A stretch of DNA of 25,950 nucleotides from Rhodoferax sp. UBA5149. Lineage in GTDB: Bacteria > Pseudomonadota > Gammaproteobacteria > Burkholderiales > Burkholderiaceae_C. Location of the stretch: assembly GCF_002413825.1 (NCBI RefSeq), contig NZ_DHXT01000092.1:1-25950 (forward strand). The letters run 5' to 3'. Below the pieces are notes generated by a model that worked only from the letters and a program-made list of their open reading frames with translations, did not search any database and was not told the DNA's origin. Of the stretch, positions 1 to 8,908 are shown piece after piece (positions within the stretch are counted from its first letter, which is position 1; the number at the start of each line of letters is the position of its first letter). The translations under genes and the position numbers were made by a program.

Positions 1-224
1 ACATCGCCTACGCACCTTTCCACTTCGCCTTCATCAGCAATGTCGAGCGCGCGATACCAGACTTTCGACGCGTCCGGCAACGCAGCCGCCGCCGCCGCCA
101 AGCCGTCCTCGTTGCGGTCGATCAGCGCGACGCAGGCGCCTTCGGCGGCCAGACGCTCGCTGAGCGCGCGACCAATGCCACTGGCCGCACCGGTGATGAT
201 GGCTACCTTGTTTTCAAATCGCAT
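1..224 (-). CDS. SDR-family oxidoreductase, N-terminal part (cut by window edge)
   Basis: The frame starts at an ATG at 224 and runs off the left edge, giving about 74 residues. The N-terminus reads MRFENKVAIITGAASGIGRA, the Rossmann strand and TGxxxGIG dinucleotide motif of classical short-chain dehydrogenases. An acidic residue (ALIDRNE) after the second strand suggests preference for NAD over NADP, and ALDIAD fits the conserved Asp that contacts adenine. The start lies inside the end of the acyl-CoA ligase gene (11-base overlap with its TGA at 214-216), so the two are probably translationally coupled in the same operon. In this context it would oxidise or reduce a hydroxyacyl/ketoacyl-CoA intermediate. 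The active-site Ser-Tyr-Lys lies outside the window, so substrate cannot be judged. Confidence 0.88.
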   Translation of the reverse strand, partial: MRFENKVAIITGAASGIGRALSERLAAEGACVALIDRNEDGLAAAAAALPDASKVWYRALDIADEGEVERCVGD

Positions 225-1890
225 GGCTGTCTCCTGTTTGTTTTTCCCGTTCCTGCAATTCACGCCATTGCAGCTTGCCGGTCGACGACTTCGGCAGCGC
301 GTCGACGAACTGCACGATACGCGGGGTCTTGTAGGCGGCCATGTTGGCACGCGCCCACGCGACGATTTCCTCTGCGCTCACCTTGCCGCGATACGCTTCG
401 CGCAGCACGATCACCGCCTTCACCGTTTCGCCGCGCTTCGGATCGCGCGCGGCGATGATGCAGGCTTCCTGGATGGCCGGATGCTGGTACAGCAGCCCCT
501 CCACTTCCGCCGGCCACACCTTGAAACCAGAGGCGTTGATCATGCGCTTCAAGCGGTCGACCATGAAGAAGTAGCCTTCCTCGTCGGTCTTCGCCAGATC
601 CCCCGTGCGCAGGAAGCGCTTGTTGTCGATCTCGACAAAGACTTCCTTTGTTGCCTGCGGATTGTTCCAGTAGGCTTGCATCACGTTGGGCGCGTTGACG
701 ATGATTTCGCCGACTTCACCCGGCGGCAATTCGTGAAAATCGGACGGATCGACCACTCGCGCGTCGACGCCGTAGATCGGAATGCCGAGGCATTGCATTT
801 TCGACCGGTCGGGCGGATTGATATGGGTGGCGGCGATCGTCTCCGACATGCCATAGCCCTCGACATAGGGCACACCGAACAGGTCCTTGAGTTGCTGCGC
901 GACGGCTTCCGGCATGGCCGCCCCGCCGCCGCGGATGCCGCGCAGGCTGGACAGGTCGTATTCGGCGATCTTCGGGTTGGCCAGCAGGTCGACCACCATG
1001 GTCGAAATCAGCTGCAGTGTTGCGATCTTGTAGCGCTGGATGCACTCCGCCGCGACTTCGCGGTCCCAACGTGGCAGCACCACCATCGTGCTGCCGTGAT
1101 ACAGCGGGCCGCTCATGCTGCCCTGCATGCCGGTCACGTGAAAAAAAGGCAGGACCGACAGCGTCACTGAATCCTGGTGGGTGTTGAACCATTGCATGCT
1201 GGCGACGACGCTGGCCATCGTGCCGCGGTGCGTATGCATACAGCCTTTTGGATGACCCGTTGTGCCCGAGGTGTAGGGCATCACGCACAGATCGTCCGGG
1301 CCGACGGTGAGCGGTCCGGGCCGCAGATTGCGCGACAGCATGTCACGCCACAAGGTCACGCCCGCACCGGCCAGCTGCTGGCGCGGCGCGCTGACGAAGT
1401 CGGGCACCTTGAGATCGGTGGGGCACTTCAGGTAATCCGAGTAGGCCGCCACCAGGATATGGTCCAGCCCATCGTCGAGCAATGGCGACATCTGCGCAAA
1501 AAGATCCTGCGCCACGATCGCGGCCGTCGCACCGGTGTCCTTGACGTAGTGACGCAATTCGTTGGTCAGGTTCATCGGGTTGACCGGGACCACCACCGCA
1601 TTGGCGCGCAGGATGCCGTAATAGGCGAGCACGAATTGCGGGCTGTTTTGCATATAGAGCAGCACGCGGTCGCCTTTTTTCACCTTGCATACCTGCTCCA
1701 GATAGCCGGCGATGCGCTCGGTCTCGTCCTTGAATTCGGCGTAAGTGATCGGCGTGTCGTAGAACAGGATGTAAGGCTTGTCGGGGAAACGCGCAGCGGA
1801 TACTTCCACGTTGTAGAACAAATTGGTTTGCGGCACCGTCAGGTGCTGCGGCTGGCTGTCTGGCCAGAAGGCGAGGTGGCGATTGGACAT
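214..1890 (-). CDS. Acyl-CoA ligase (AMP-forming, long/medium-chain fatty-acid type)
   Basis: This 558-residue protein belongs to the ANL adenylating superfamily and should activate a carboxylic acid with ATP to acyl-AMP and then to acyl-CoA in the cytoplasm. The P-loop-like motif YTSGTTGHPKG is at about 206-216, GYGMSET at 345-351, the ribose-binding Asp in RTGDLA at 431, the hinge region DRLKRMINASGFKVWPAEVE at about 445-464, and the catalytic Lys in KSSTGKL at 539. An in-frame TTG lies 12 codons upstream at 1926, but the ATG at 1890 (MSNRHLAFWP) is preferred. It follows the kinase gene after about 100 bases and overlaps the next SDR. It probably supplies the CoA substrate for the operon. 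Acid chain length cannot be read from the sequence; LvaE-like or FadD-like roles both fit. Confidence 0.93.
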   Translation of the reverse strand: MSNRHLAFWPDSQPQHLTVPQTNLFYNVEVSAARFPDKPYILFYDTPITYAEFKDETERIAGYLEQVCKVKKGDRVLLYMQNSPQFVLAYYGILRANAVVVPVNPMNLTNELRHYVKDTGATAAIVAQDLFAQMSPLLDDGLDHILVAAYSDYLKCPTDLKVPDFVSAPRQQLAGAGVTLWRDMLSRNLRPGPLTVGPDDLCVMPYTSGTTGHPKGCMHTHRGTMASVVASMQWFNTHQDSVTLSVLPFFHVTGMQGSMSGPLYHGSTMVVLPRWDREVAAECIQRYKIATLQLISTMVVDLLANPKIAEYDLSSLRGIRGGGAAMPEAVAQQLKDLFGVPYVEGYGMSETIAATHINPPDRSKMQCLGIPIYGVDARVVDPSDFHELPPGEVGEIIVNAPNVMQAYWNNPQATKEVFVEIDNKRFLRTGDLAKTDEEGYFFMVDRLKRMINASGFKVWPAEVEGLLYQHPAIQEACIIAARDPKRGETVKAVIVLREAYRGKVSAEEIVAWARANMAAYKTPRIVQFVDALPKSSTGKLQWRELQEREKQTGDSHAI

Positions 1891-1992
1891 GAACGAATTC
1901 CGTGACGGTGAATGGGTAGGCTTCAAGAACGTCGGATGGCGGGATTGACAGATTTAACCAAATCCATCCCGCGCTCGACGATCAAGGTCCCT

Positions 1993-3072
1993 TCACCCAC
2001 CCATGCGTTGGGCCAGCGCCCATGCCTGCTCGGCCAGTGGACGGGCGCGCTTGCCGGCTTCTAGCGCAGCCGCATTGGAGGCGTTGCCTTGCAATGCACG
2101 GGCCATAATGCCTTGCAGGATGCTGGCGAGGCGGAACATGTTGAACACCATGTAGTAGGTCCAGTCGGACTCGCTAACTGCACCGGCGTCGCCCCGGCCG
2201 GTACGTGTTAGATAGGTCTGCAGGTACTGCTGCTCAGTGGGAATGCCCAGACCGGGCAGATCCAGGCCGACCAGACCCCGCGCGCCAGCACCACTCATGT
2301 GCCAGGTCATGCAGTGGTAGGCGAAATCGACCATGGGATGCCCCAGCGTGGAAAGCTCCCAGTCCAGCACCGCCAAGATCTTCGGCTCGGTCGGGTGAAA
2401 CATCACGTTGTCAAAACGGTAGTCGCCGTGAACAATGGCGACCTCATCACCCGCCGGTATGTGTTTGGGCAGCCACGCCATCAACTGGTTGGCAGCGTCT
2501 ATGGTTTCAGTTTCTGCAGCGCGATACTGCTTGCTCCAACGACCGATCTGACGCTCGATATAGTTGCCGGGCTTGCCGTAGTCGCCCAGACCCACGGCCT
2601 GTGGATCAACGCAGTGCAAGGCAGCAATGACACGATTGAGCTCGTCAAAATGTGCGGTCCGCTGCGCCGGCGTCATGCCGGGCAGGCTTGGATCCCACAG
2701 GACACGTCCTTCAAGGCAATCCATGATGTAGAACGCAGTGCCAATCACTTGCGGATCCTCGCACAGCGCGTAGGCGCGCGGCACTGGCACATCAGTGCCC
2801 GCCAACGCACTGATGACGCGAAACTCGCGATCTACGGCGTGCGCTGATGGCAACAGAACACCTTGTGGCTTGCGCCGCATGACATAGTGTTTCCCGCCTG
2901 CGCTCAGGCGAAAGGTGGGGTTGGACTGCCCGCCCTTGAACTGCTCCACCTGTAACTCACCTGAATAGCCTTCCACCTGCTCGCGCATGAAGCGGGCCAA
3001 GCGATCAATATCGAACGCGTGTTGCGACGCAACCGGGCGAGTGCCGGTGAAGCTGTCAAAGTCTTCTGCCAT
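1993..3072 (-). CDS. ACAD10/11-type small-molecule kinase (aminoglycoside phosphotransferase fold)
   Basis: This 359-residue protein has the APH/choline-kinase fold. The catalytic loop HGDYRFDN is at 215-222 (Asp217 as base, Asn222 for metal), the metal-binding DWE is at 237-239, and the nucleotide-side RRKPQG is at 66-71. The stretch around DWELSTLGHPMVDFAYHCMTWH matches the kinase half of ACAD10/ACAD11 and LvaA rather than antibiotic kinases. Those family members phosphorylate the hydroxyl of 4-hydroxyacyl-CoAs (established for LvaA on 4-hydroxyvaleryl-CoA and for the mammalian enzymes). A longer frame extends up to 3174 but would overlap the thiolase gene, whereas the ATG at 3072 begins 10 bases after the thiolase stop. 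The ACAD11-like dehydrogenase of the same operon (9769-11022) is the expected partner. No small LvaB-like gene was seen. Confidence 0.9.
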   Translation of the reverse strand: MAEDFDSFTGTRPVASQHAFDIDRLARFMREQVEGYSGELQVEQFKGGQSNPTFRLSAGGKHYVMRRKPQGVLLPSAHAVDREFRVISALAGTDVPVPRAYALCEDPQVIGTAFYIMDCLEGRVLWDPSLPGMTPAQRTAHFDELNRVIAALHCVDPQAVGLGDYGKPGNYIERQIGRWSKQYRAAETETIDAANQLMAWLPKHIPAGDEVAIVHGDYRFDNVMFHPTEPKILAVLDWELSTLGHPMVDFAYHCMTWHMSGAGARGLVGLDLPGLGIPTEQQYLQTYLTRTGRGDAGAVSESDWTYYMVFNMFRLASILQGIMARALQGNASNAAALEAGKRARPLAEQAWALAQRMGG

Positions 3073-3082
3073 TGCGGTGCGC

Positions 3083-4261
3083 TCAGCAGACTTCAAACAA
3101 GCCGGCGGCACCTTGGCCGCCGCCGATGCACATGGTGACCACCACGTACTTCGCGCCGCGCCGTTTGCCTTCAATCAAGGCATGACCGGTCAAGCGCGAG
3201 CCGCTCACACCATAAGGGTGTCCGACGGCGATGGCGCCACCGTTGACATTGAGCAACTCGTCGGGGATGCCCAGCTTGTCGCGGCTGTAGATCACCTGGC
3301 AGGCAAAGGCCTCGTTCAACTCCCACAGGCCAATGTCGCTGACCTTCAGCCCGGCGCGTTCCAGCAGGCGGGGAATGGCGAACACCGGACCAATGCCCAT
3401 CTCATCGGGCTCGCACCCCGCCACCGCAAAGCCACGGAAAATCCCCAGGGGCTGGATACCGCGCTTTTCCGCCAGTGTGGCGTTCATCAGCACGCAAGCC
3501 GATGCACCGTCCGAGAACTGGCTCGCATTGCCTGCCGTCACGACACCGCCCGGCAGTGCCGAACGAATCTTCGAGACGCCTTCGATGGTCGTATCGGGTC
3601 GGATGCCCTCATCGGCCGAGATCGTTACTTCCTTACGCGTGATGAGCCCGGTGACCTTATCAACCACGCCCATGATGGTAGTCATCGGCACGATCTCGGC
3701 ATCGAATTTGCCGGCAGCGGCAGCGGCAGCGGCGCGCACTTGACTGCGCACGCCATACTCGTCCTGCGCCGCCTTGGAGATGTTGTAACGCTTGGCCACC
3801 GTCTCGGCAGTCTGCAGCATGCTCCAGTAGATCTCGGGCTTGTGCTCCAGCAGCCAGGGATCGGCACGCATGTGGCGATTCACCTCGTTTTGCACACACG
3901 AAATGGATTCAACACCCCCCGCAACGATGACGGGCACCTGGTCAACAATGATGCGTTGCGCCGCCATGGCAATCGCCTGCAGACCCGATGAACAAAAACG
4001 GTTGAGCGTCACGCCCGCAGTGGTCACCGGCAGACCCGCACGCAGGGCGGCAGCGCGCGCGACATTGCCACCCGTGGTGCCTTCGGACAGCGAGCCACCG
4101 AGGATGCAATCCTCCACCTCGGCCGGGTCAACGCCGGCACGCTTGACGGCGTGCTCGATGGCATGGCCGCCCAGGGTGGCGCCGTAAGTCATGTTGAATG
4201 CGCCCTTCCAGCTCTTGGCCAGACCGGTACGCGCGGTGGAGACGATTACTGCATCAGTCAT
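3083..4261 (-). CDS. Acetyl-CoA C-acyltransferase (thiolase)
   Basis: This 392-residue protein has the usual length of a degradative or biosynthetic thiolase. The nucleophile is Cys90 in NRFCSSGLQAIA; the His348 in NGGAIAVGHPYGVSGSR and the Cys378 in CIGGGQGAAGLFEV complete the active site. It should cleave a 3-ketoacyl-CoA with CoA to release acetyl-CoA (or propionyl-CoA) and a shortened acyl-CoA. HPYG replaces the more common HPLG or HPIG. The ATG at 4261 has AAGGAA about 7 bases upstream. It sits 24 bases after the hydratase/dehydrogenase gene and 10 bases before the kinase gene, a tight operon arrangement in which the thiolase performs the last step of each beta-oxidation turn. Degradative rather than biosynthetic use is inferred from context. 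Confidence 0.95.
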   Translation of the reverse strand: MTDAVIVSTARTGLAKSWKGAFNMTYGATLGGHAIEHAVKRAGVDPAEVEDCILGGSLSEGTTGGNVARAAALRAGLPVTTAGVTLNRFCSSGLQAIAMAAQRIIVDQVPVIVAGGVESISCVQNEVNRHMRADPWLLEHKPEIYWSMLQTAETVAKRYNISKAAQDEYGVRSQVRAAAAAAAGKFDAEIVPMTTIMGVVDKVTGLITRKEVTISADEGIRPDTTIEGVSKIRSALPGGVVTAGNASQFSDGASACVLMNATLAEKRGIQPLGIFRGFAVAGCEPDEMGIGPVFAIPRLLERAGLKVSDIGLWELNEAFACQVIYSRDKLGIPDELLNVNGGAIAVGHPYGVSGSRLTGHALIEGKRRGAKYVVVTMCIGGGQGAAGLFEVC

Positions 4262-4285
4262 TTGGGTTCCTTGTTGAATCGCGTT

Positions 4286-6376
4286 TTAGTTGAAAGTCTT
4301 GCCTTCGTCGGCCAGCTTAACCAGCAAGGGGGCCGGCTGCCACGATGGATCAGCACCCGGTTCAGCGGCAAATTGCCGCAGACGGCGCACCACGTTGGGC
4401 AGACCCACCATGTCGGCATACAGCATGGGGCCGCCTCGGTGCAGCGGGAATCCATAGCCGTTCAAATACACGATGTCGATGTCGGAGGCGCGCGCTGCGA
4501 TACCCTCGGCAAGAATTCGCGCACCTTCGTTGACGAGCGCGTACATGCAGCGCTCAACAACCTCCGCGTCACTGATCTTGCGCGGCGTGAGGCCCTTCTC
4601 TTTGCGGTATTCGGCGATCAAAGCCTCCACCATCGGGTCTGGAATGGGATCGCGCTTACCCGCTTCATAGCGGTACCAGCCGGCACCTGTCTTCTGGCCA
4701 AAGCGACCGGCCTCGCAGATGCGGTCCGCCACCACAGGCACGTAAGCACCCGGGTTCTCGGCCTGACGGCGCTTGCGACCGGCCCAGCCAATGTCCAGGC
4801 CCGCCAGATCACCCATGCGAAACGGGCCCATCGCAAGACCGAATTTCTGCAGGGCCCCGTCCACCTGTTGCGGCAAGGCGCCCTGGTTCAACAGGCCATT
4901 GGCCGCTGCGCCGTAGCGCGCCAGCATGCGGTTACCAATGAAGCCGTCGCAGACACCCGAGACCACCGCAATTTTTTTGATTTTCTTGGCCATCGCCATG
5001 CAGGTGGCGAGCACGTCCGCCGCAGTCTTCGCACCTCGCACAATTTCCAGCAGGCGCATCACGTTGGCCGGGCTGAAGAAATGCAGGCCAATCACGTCCT
5101 GCGGGCGTTTGGTAAATGCTGCAATCTGGTCAAGATTGAGCGCAGAGGTATTCGACGCCAGGATGGCGCCGGGCTTGATCACCTCGTCGAGCTTTCTGAA
5201 AACCTGCTCCTTGACGTCCATGCTCTCGAACACGGCTTCGATCACCAGATCAACGTCGCGGAAGTCCTCATAGCTCAGCGTCGGCTTGATCAAGCCCATG
5301 CGCTGGTCGACTTGGGCTTGCGTCAGCTTGCCCTTATTCATCGAGTTCTCATAGTTCTTGCGAATGGTCGCAAGCCCTTTGTCCAGCGCTGCCTGTTGGG
5401 TCTCCAGCAACACGACCGGCACACCTGCGTTGACGAAGTTCATCGTGATACCGCCACCCATGGTGCCGGCACCGATCACGGCGACCTGATTGACCGGGCG
5501 CAGGGCCGTGCCCTCTGGTACGTCGGCAATCTTGGTTGCGGCACGTTCGGCTGCGAACACATGGCGCAAGGCACGCGACTCGGGCGTGGCCATGAGTGCG
5601 AGGAAGCCGTCGCGCTCCACCTGCAAACCTTCGTCAAACGGTTTGCTGACGGAGGCTGCCACGGCCTCAAAACACTTCAATGGTGCGGGGAAGTTCTTCG
5701 AAGCTGCTGTGATCGTATTCCTGGCGAACTGCAGAAAAGCATCAGATTGGGGATCACGGACCTTGAGATCCCGTGCCCGCTTGAGCGGCAGGCCTTCAGC
5801 CACCACTTTGCGTGCAAATGCCACGCCGCCGGCCACCAGATCACCGTCAACGATTGCGTCAATCAGCGGCGTGCCTTTGAACTTGATGGCTGGCGTCGGG
5901 CTACCCGACACAATGATGTTCAAGGCGGCCTCCAGGCCAAGCAGGCGCGGCAGGCGCTGTGTGCCTCCGGCGCCTGGCAACAAACCGAGCTTGACTTCGG
6001 GCAGACCGAGCGTGGCATCGGCCAGCGCAACGCGGAAGTGGCAGCCCAGCGCGAGCTCCAAGCCACCCCCCAGACATTGACCGCCAATCGCGGCCACCAC
6101 CGGCTTGCCGCTGTTTTCGATCAAGTCAATCACCACCCGCAGATTGGGCTCACGGGCCGCTTTGGGCGTGCCGAACTCCGTGACATCGGCACCACCCGAA
6201 AACGCACGGGCCGAGCCCGTCAGCACCAGGGAGCGCACAGCGCTGTCTGCATTGGCCCGGTCCAGCGCGGCCACAATGCCGGCGCGCAGCTCAGCACCCA
6301 ATCCATTGACAGGCGGTTTGTTCATGGTGAGCACGGCCACTTCGCCATGCACCTCGTATTTCACATAGTCATTCAT
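4286..6376 (-). CDS. Bifunctional enoyl-CoA hydratase / 3-hydroxyacyl-CoA dehydrogenase (FadB/FadJ/PimF type)
   Basis: This 696-residue fusion performs the two central steps of beta-oxidation. The N-terminal crotonase domain carries the oxyanion glycine motif FSGGAD (59-64) and both catalytic glutamates, Glu107 in CLGGGLELAL and Glu127 in GLPEVKLGLLPGAGGTQRL. The NAD-binding motif VAVIGAGTMGGGI is at about 298-310. The dehydrogenase His432 lies in GLHFFSPANVMRLLEIV, and GVCDGFIGNRM at about 474-484 marks the second half of that domain, followed by two C-terminal helical repeats. The ATG at 6376 has GGAAGG about 7 bases upstream. The length and domain order fit FadJ, PimF and peroxisomal multifunctional enzyme 1; the substrate is not distinguishable. 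It lies between the dehydrogenase pair and the thiolase in the operon. Confidence 0.95.
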   Translation of the reverse strand: MNDYVKYEVHGEVAVLTMNKPPVNGLGAELRAGIVAALDRANADSAVRSLVLTGSARAFSGGADVTEFGTPKAAREPNLRVVIDLIENSGKPVVAAIGGQCLGGGLELALGCHFRVALADATLGLPEVKLGLLPGAGGTQRLPRLLGLEAALNIIVSGSPTPAIKFKGTPLIDAIVDGDLVAGGVAFARKVVAEGLPLKRARDLKVRDPQSDAFLQFARNTITAASKNFPAPLKCFEAVAASVSKPFDEGLQVERDGFLALMATPESRALRHVFAAERAATKIADVPEGTALRPVNQVAVIGAGTMGGGITMNFVNAGVPVVLLETQQAALDKGLATIRKNYENSMNKGKLTQAQVDQRMGLIKPTLSYEDFRDVDLVIEAVFESMDVKEQVFRKLDEVIKPGAILASNTSALNLDQIAAFTKRPQDVIGLHFFSPANVMRLLEIVRGAKTAADVLATCMAMAKKIKKIAVVSGVCDGFIGNRMLARYGAAANGLLNQGALPQQVDGALQKFGLAMGPFRMGDLAGLDIGWAGRKRRQAENPGAYVPVVADRICEAGRFGQKTGAGWYRYEAGKRDPIPDPMVEALIAEYRKEKGLTPRKISDAEVVERCMYALVNEGARILAEGIAARASDIDIVYLNGYGFPLHRGGPMLYADMVGLPNVVRRLRQFAAEPGADPSWQPAPLLVKLADEGKTFN

Positions 6377-6484
6377 TTGTTTGCCTTCCGAATTAAAGGG
6401 AATGTGGGAGATAAAGAAAAATTAACAGCCAAGCTTCTTGTCAGCGATATTTCGGTCCACGATTTATGACCTGATCCGGTCATG

Positions 6485-7624
6485 TCAATACTGTCTGAGC
6501 ATCGCAAGCTGGTTTTGATGAAAGTTGGCGTCGCCAAAAAACTCTTGCAAGACCCGCGCACGCTTCATGAAAAAACCCATCTCGAATTCATCGGTCATGC
6601 CCATGCCACCATGCATTTGCACGCCTTCCTGCACCGCCAGCGTCGCCGTGGTGCCGGCGCGCGCTTTGGCAATCGCCACCGACAGCGCCACCGGGGCAGC
6701 GGCTTCATCCAGGCTCTGCAGCGCCTTGATAACCGAGGCACGGGCAAGCTCCAGGTCGCAATACAACATGGCCGCGCGGTGCTGTAGCCCTTGAAATTCA
6801 CCAATGGTCTGCCCGAATTGCTTGCGCTCCTTGAGGTAGGACACGGTGCGCTTGAAGGCCTCATCGGCCACGCCCAGCAGCTCAGCCGCCGCCGCCGCAC
6901 GCCCGGCATTGAGCGCCGCCTGCAAGCCAGCCCACCCGCCATCCACCGGACCAAGAACGGCGTCCGGTGACACGGCAACATCCTTGAACACGACACGCGC
7001 ACTATTGTGTGCGTCCACCATGACAATACGTTCGATCTCCACGCCCGGCGTTTTGGCATCCACCAAAAACAGGGTGATGCCCACCGTGTCCGAGGTTGCG
7101 CCAGATGTTCTGGCCGCAACAATGAGGACATCCGCCACATGACCGTCAAGGACAAAGGTCTTGCTGCCATTCAGCGTATAGCCATCGGCCCGTTGGGTCG
7201 CCATCATCGCAATATGCTGCGGCTTGTGTTTGGTCTGCTCATCGACGGCCAGCGTGGCGATACTTTTTCCGCTGGCAAGTGCTGGCAACCACCGCTGCTG
7301 CTGCGCATCACTGCCAACCTGCCGGATGGCGGTCACGGCCACGACACTGGACGCCAGGAACGGCGACGCGGTGAGGTTTCGTCCAATTTCCTCCATCACA
7401 ACACCGGCTTCAACGTAGCCAAGGCCCAGACCGCCATGTGCTTCAGGCACCAGAATGCCGGTAAAACCCATATCGGCAAACGCGGCCCACAGGTCGCGTG
7501 AGAAACCAGTGGCGTCGCGCGAATCACGCAGTTTGCGCAAGTGAGAAACGGGGGCATTCTCCGTCATAAATACGCTGGCGCTGTCTCGCAGCATGCCTTG
7601 CTCTTCTGTCAATACGAGTGCCAT
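6485..7624 (-). CDS. Acyl-CoA dehydrogenase-fold subunit lacking the catalytic base (small partner)
   Basis: This 379-residue protein has the full acyl-CoA dehydrogenase fold: an N-terminal helical domain, a middle beta domain (LNGSKTFVLDG at about 151-161) and a C-terminal helical domain (YLKERKQFGQTIGEFQGLQH at about 263-282; GGMGMTDEFEMG at 339-350). At the position where most members have the catalytic Glu (YEGT) it reads FFGD at 362-365, and at the alternative isovaleryl-CoA dehydrogenase position (LxLER) it reads LNAGR at 238-242. Both known base positions are therefore empty. Such subunits occur in heteromeric enzymes such as PimC/PimD and steroid side-chain FadE pairs. The gene follows the catalytic subunit (7663-8856) by 38 bases, so the two are probably one heteromer. 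The 108 bases after its stop lead to the hydratase gene. Confidence 0.92.
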   Translation of the reverse strand: MALVLTEEQGMLRDSASVFMTENAPVSHLRKLRDSRDATGFSRDLWAAFADMGFTGILVPEAHGGLGLGYVEAGVVMEEIGRNLTASPFLASSVVAVTAIRQVGSDAQQQRWLPALASGKSIATLAVDEQTKHKPQHIAMMATQRADGYTLNGSKTFVLDGHVADVLIVAARTSGATSDTVGITLFLVDAKTPGVEIERIVMVDAHNSARVVFKDVAVSPDAVLGPVDGGWAGLQAALNAGRAAAAAELLGVADEAFKRTVSYLKERKQFGQTIGEFQGLQHRAAMLYCDLELARASVIKALQSLDEAAAPVALSVAIAKARAGTTATLAVQEGVQMHGGMGMTDEFEMGFFMKRARVLQEFFGDANFHQNQLAMLRQY

Positions 7625-7662
7625 AGTCTGTGATCCTGGTCTGTCAAGGAAAAAGCGCCGTC

Positions 7663-8856
7663 TTATGCGCCCGGAAGCTCAAGAATGCGTTTGGAAATCA
7701 CGTTCAGCTGCACTTCGCTGGTGCCGCCCTCAATGGAATTGCCTTTGGTGCGCAGCCACGCACGGGCTGCTGCGCCCTGACGTGAATCTGCACTTTCCCA
7801 ATCGAGCGCATCGCTGCCCCCGGCGGCCATCATCAGCTCATGGCGTCGTTTGTTGAGTTCTGCACCGTAGTACTTCAGCGCGGAGGAGAACGCTGGATGT
7901 GCCTGCCGATTCTTGGCCATGTCGCCGAAGCGTTCCAGCATCAGGCGAAAAGCGGCTTCGTCGACCTCGAATTCGGCAATCTGCGCACGCAGCATCGGGT
8001 CGGCCAAGCGGCCCTGCGCATCAACACCCACCAGAGATGCTGCCACTTGACCCAGAGGCCGACTCACGGTACGGTCGCCGATGCTACTGATCATTTCGCG
8101 TTCGTGCGTCAGCAAGTACTTGGCGACATCCCAACCGCCGCCGGCTGTGCCCACCAGATTGCGCTTCTCAACCCGCACGTTGTCAAAAAACGTTTCACAA
8201 AACGGGGATTTGCCCGAAATCAGCTGAATCGGCCTGGTGCTTACGCCTTCTGTCGCCATATCGAACAACACAAAGCTGATGCCCGTGTGCTTTTTGGCGG
8301 CGGCATCGGTGCGCACCAGACAAAATATCCAGTCCGCCTGGTCTGCGTAGGAAGTCCAGATTTTTTGACCATTTACGATGAAATGATCATCACGGTCTTC
8401 CGCCTTTGCTTGCAGTGAGGCCAGATCAGAGCCAGCATTGGGCTCCGAATAGCCTTGGCACCAGCGAATCTCACCGCGTGCAATTTTTGGCATGTGCTCC
8501 AGTTTTTGCGCCTCCGTGCCAAATTTCAGGAGCGCGGGCCCCAGCATCCAGATGCCAAAGCTGTTCAGTGGCGCCCTGCAGCCCATGGCACCCATCTCCT
8601 GCGCCAGAACCTTGCCCTCTTCGGCAGTCAGACCGCCACCGCCATACTCGCGCGGCCAGGTGGGCACGGTCCAGCCTTGGGCTGCCATACGCAGCAGCCA
8701 GACTTGCTGCGCTTCAGACCCGAACTTCCAGTTGCGCCCGCCCCAGCAAACCTCATCCTCACTGGTCAGGGGCACACGCATCTCGGGCGGGCAGTTTTGT
8801 TCGAGCCAGGCCCGTGTCTGCAGGCGAAAGTCGGCAATAGCGGTGGTATCGGACAT
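7663..8856 (-). CDS. Acyl-CoA dehydrogenase, catalytic (large) subunit
   Basis: This 397-residue flavoprotein introduces the alpha-beta double bond into an acyl-CoA, passing electrons to ETF. The middle domain shows QGYSEPNAGSDLASLQ at 134-149, which binds FAD and substrate, and NGQKIWTSYAD at about 162-172. The catalytic Glu376 is present in NSIEGGTSEVQ, followed by the usual C-terminal ISKRILELP. The N-terminal segment matches large subunits of the PimC type, and the gene is followed after 38 bases by an acyl-CoA dehydrogenase that lacks a catalytic base. The ATG at 8856 has GGAG about 11 bases upstream, somewhat far. The substrate is unknown; pairing and operon context point to a branched, cyclic or dicarboxylic acyl-CoA rather than a simple fatty acid. 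Confidence 0.94.
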   Translation of the reverse strand: MSDTTAIADFRLQTRAWLEQNCPPEMRVPLTSEDEVCWGGRNWKFGSEAQQVWLLRMAAQGWTVPTWPREYGGGGLTAEEGKVLAQEMGAMGCRAPLNSFGIWMLGPALLKFGTEAQKLEHMPKIARGEIRWCQGYSEPNAGSDLASLQAKAEDRDDHFIVNGQKIWTSYADQADWIFCLVRTDAAAKKHTGISFVLFDMATEGVSTRPIQLISGKSPFCETFFDNVRVEKRNLVGTAGGGWDVAKYLLTHEREMISSIGDRTVSRPLGQVAASLVGVDAQGRLADPMLRAQIAEFEVDEAAFRLMLERFGDMAKNRQAHPAFSSALKYYGAELNKRRHELMMAAGGSDALDWESADSRQGAAARAWLRTKGNSIEGGTSEVQLNVISKRILELPGA

Positions 8857-8908
8857 GATGAATATTCTCCGTTTCAGAAAACCGGATCAGGAGGATCAGT
8901 TTCGGGAA

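Noticed and set aside
4151..6469. A 772-codon open frame on the plus strand opposite the hydratase/dehydrogenase gene
   Set aside because: It is the mirror of a conserved enzyme in high-GC DNA; its translation is His/Arg/Gln-rich with no recognisable domain.
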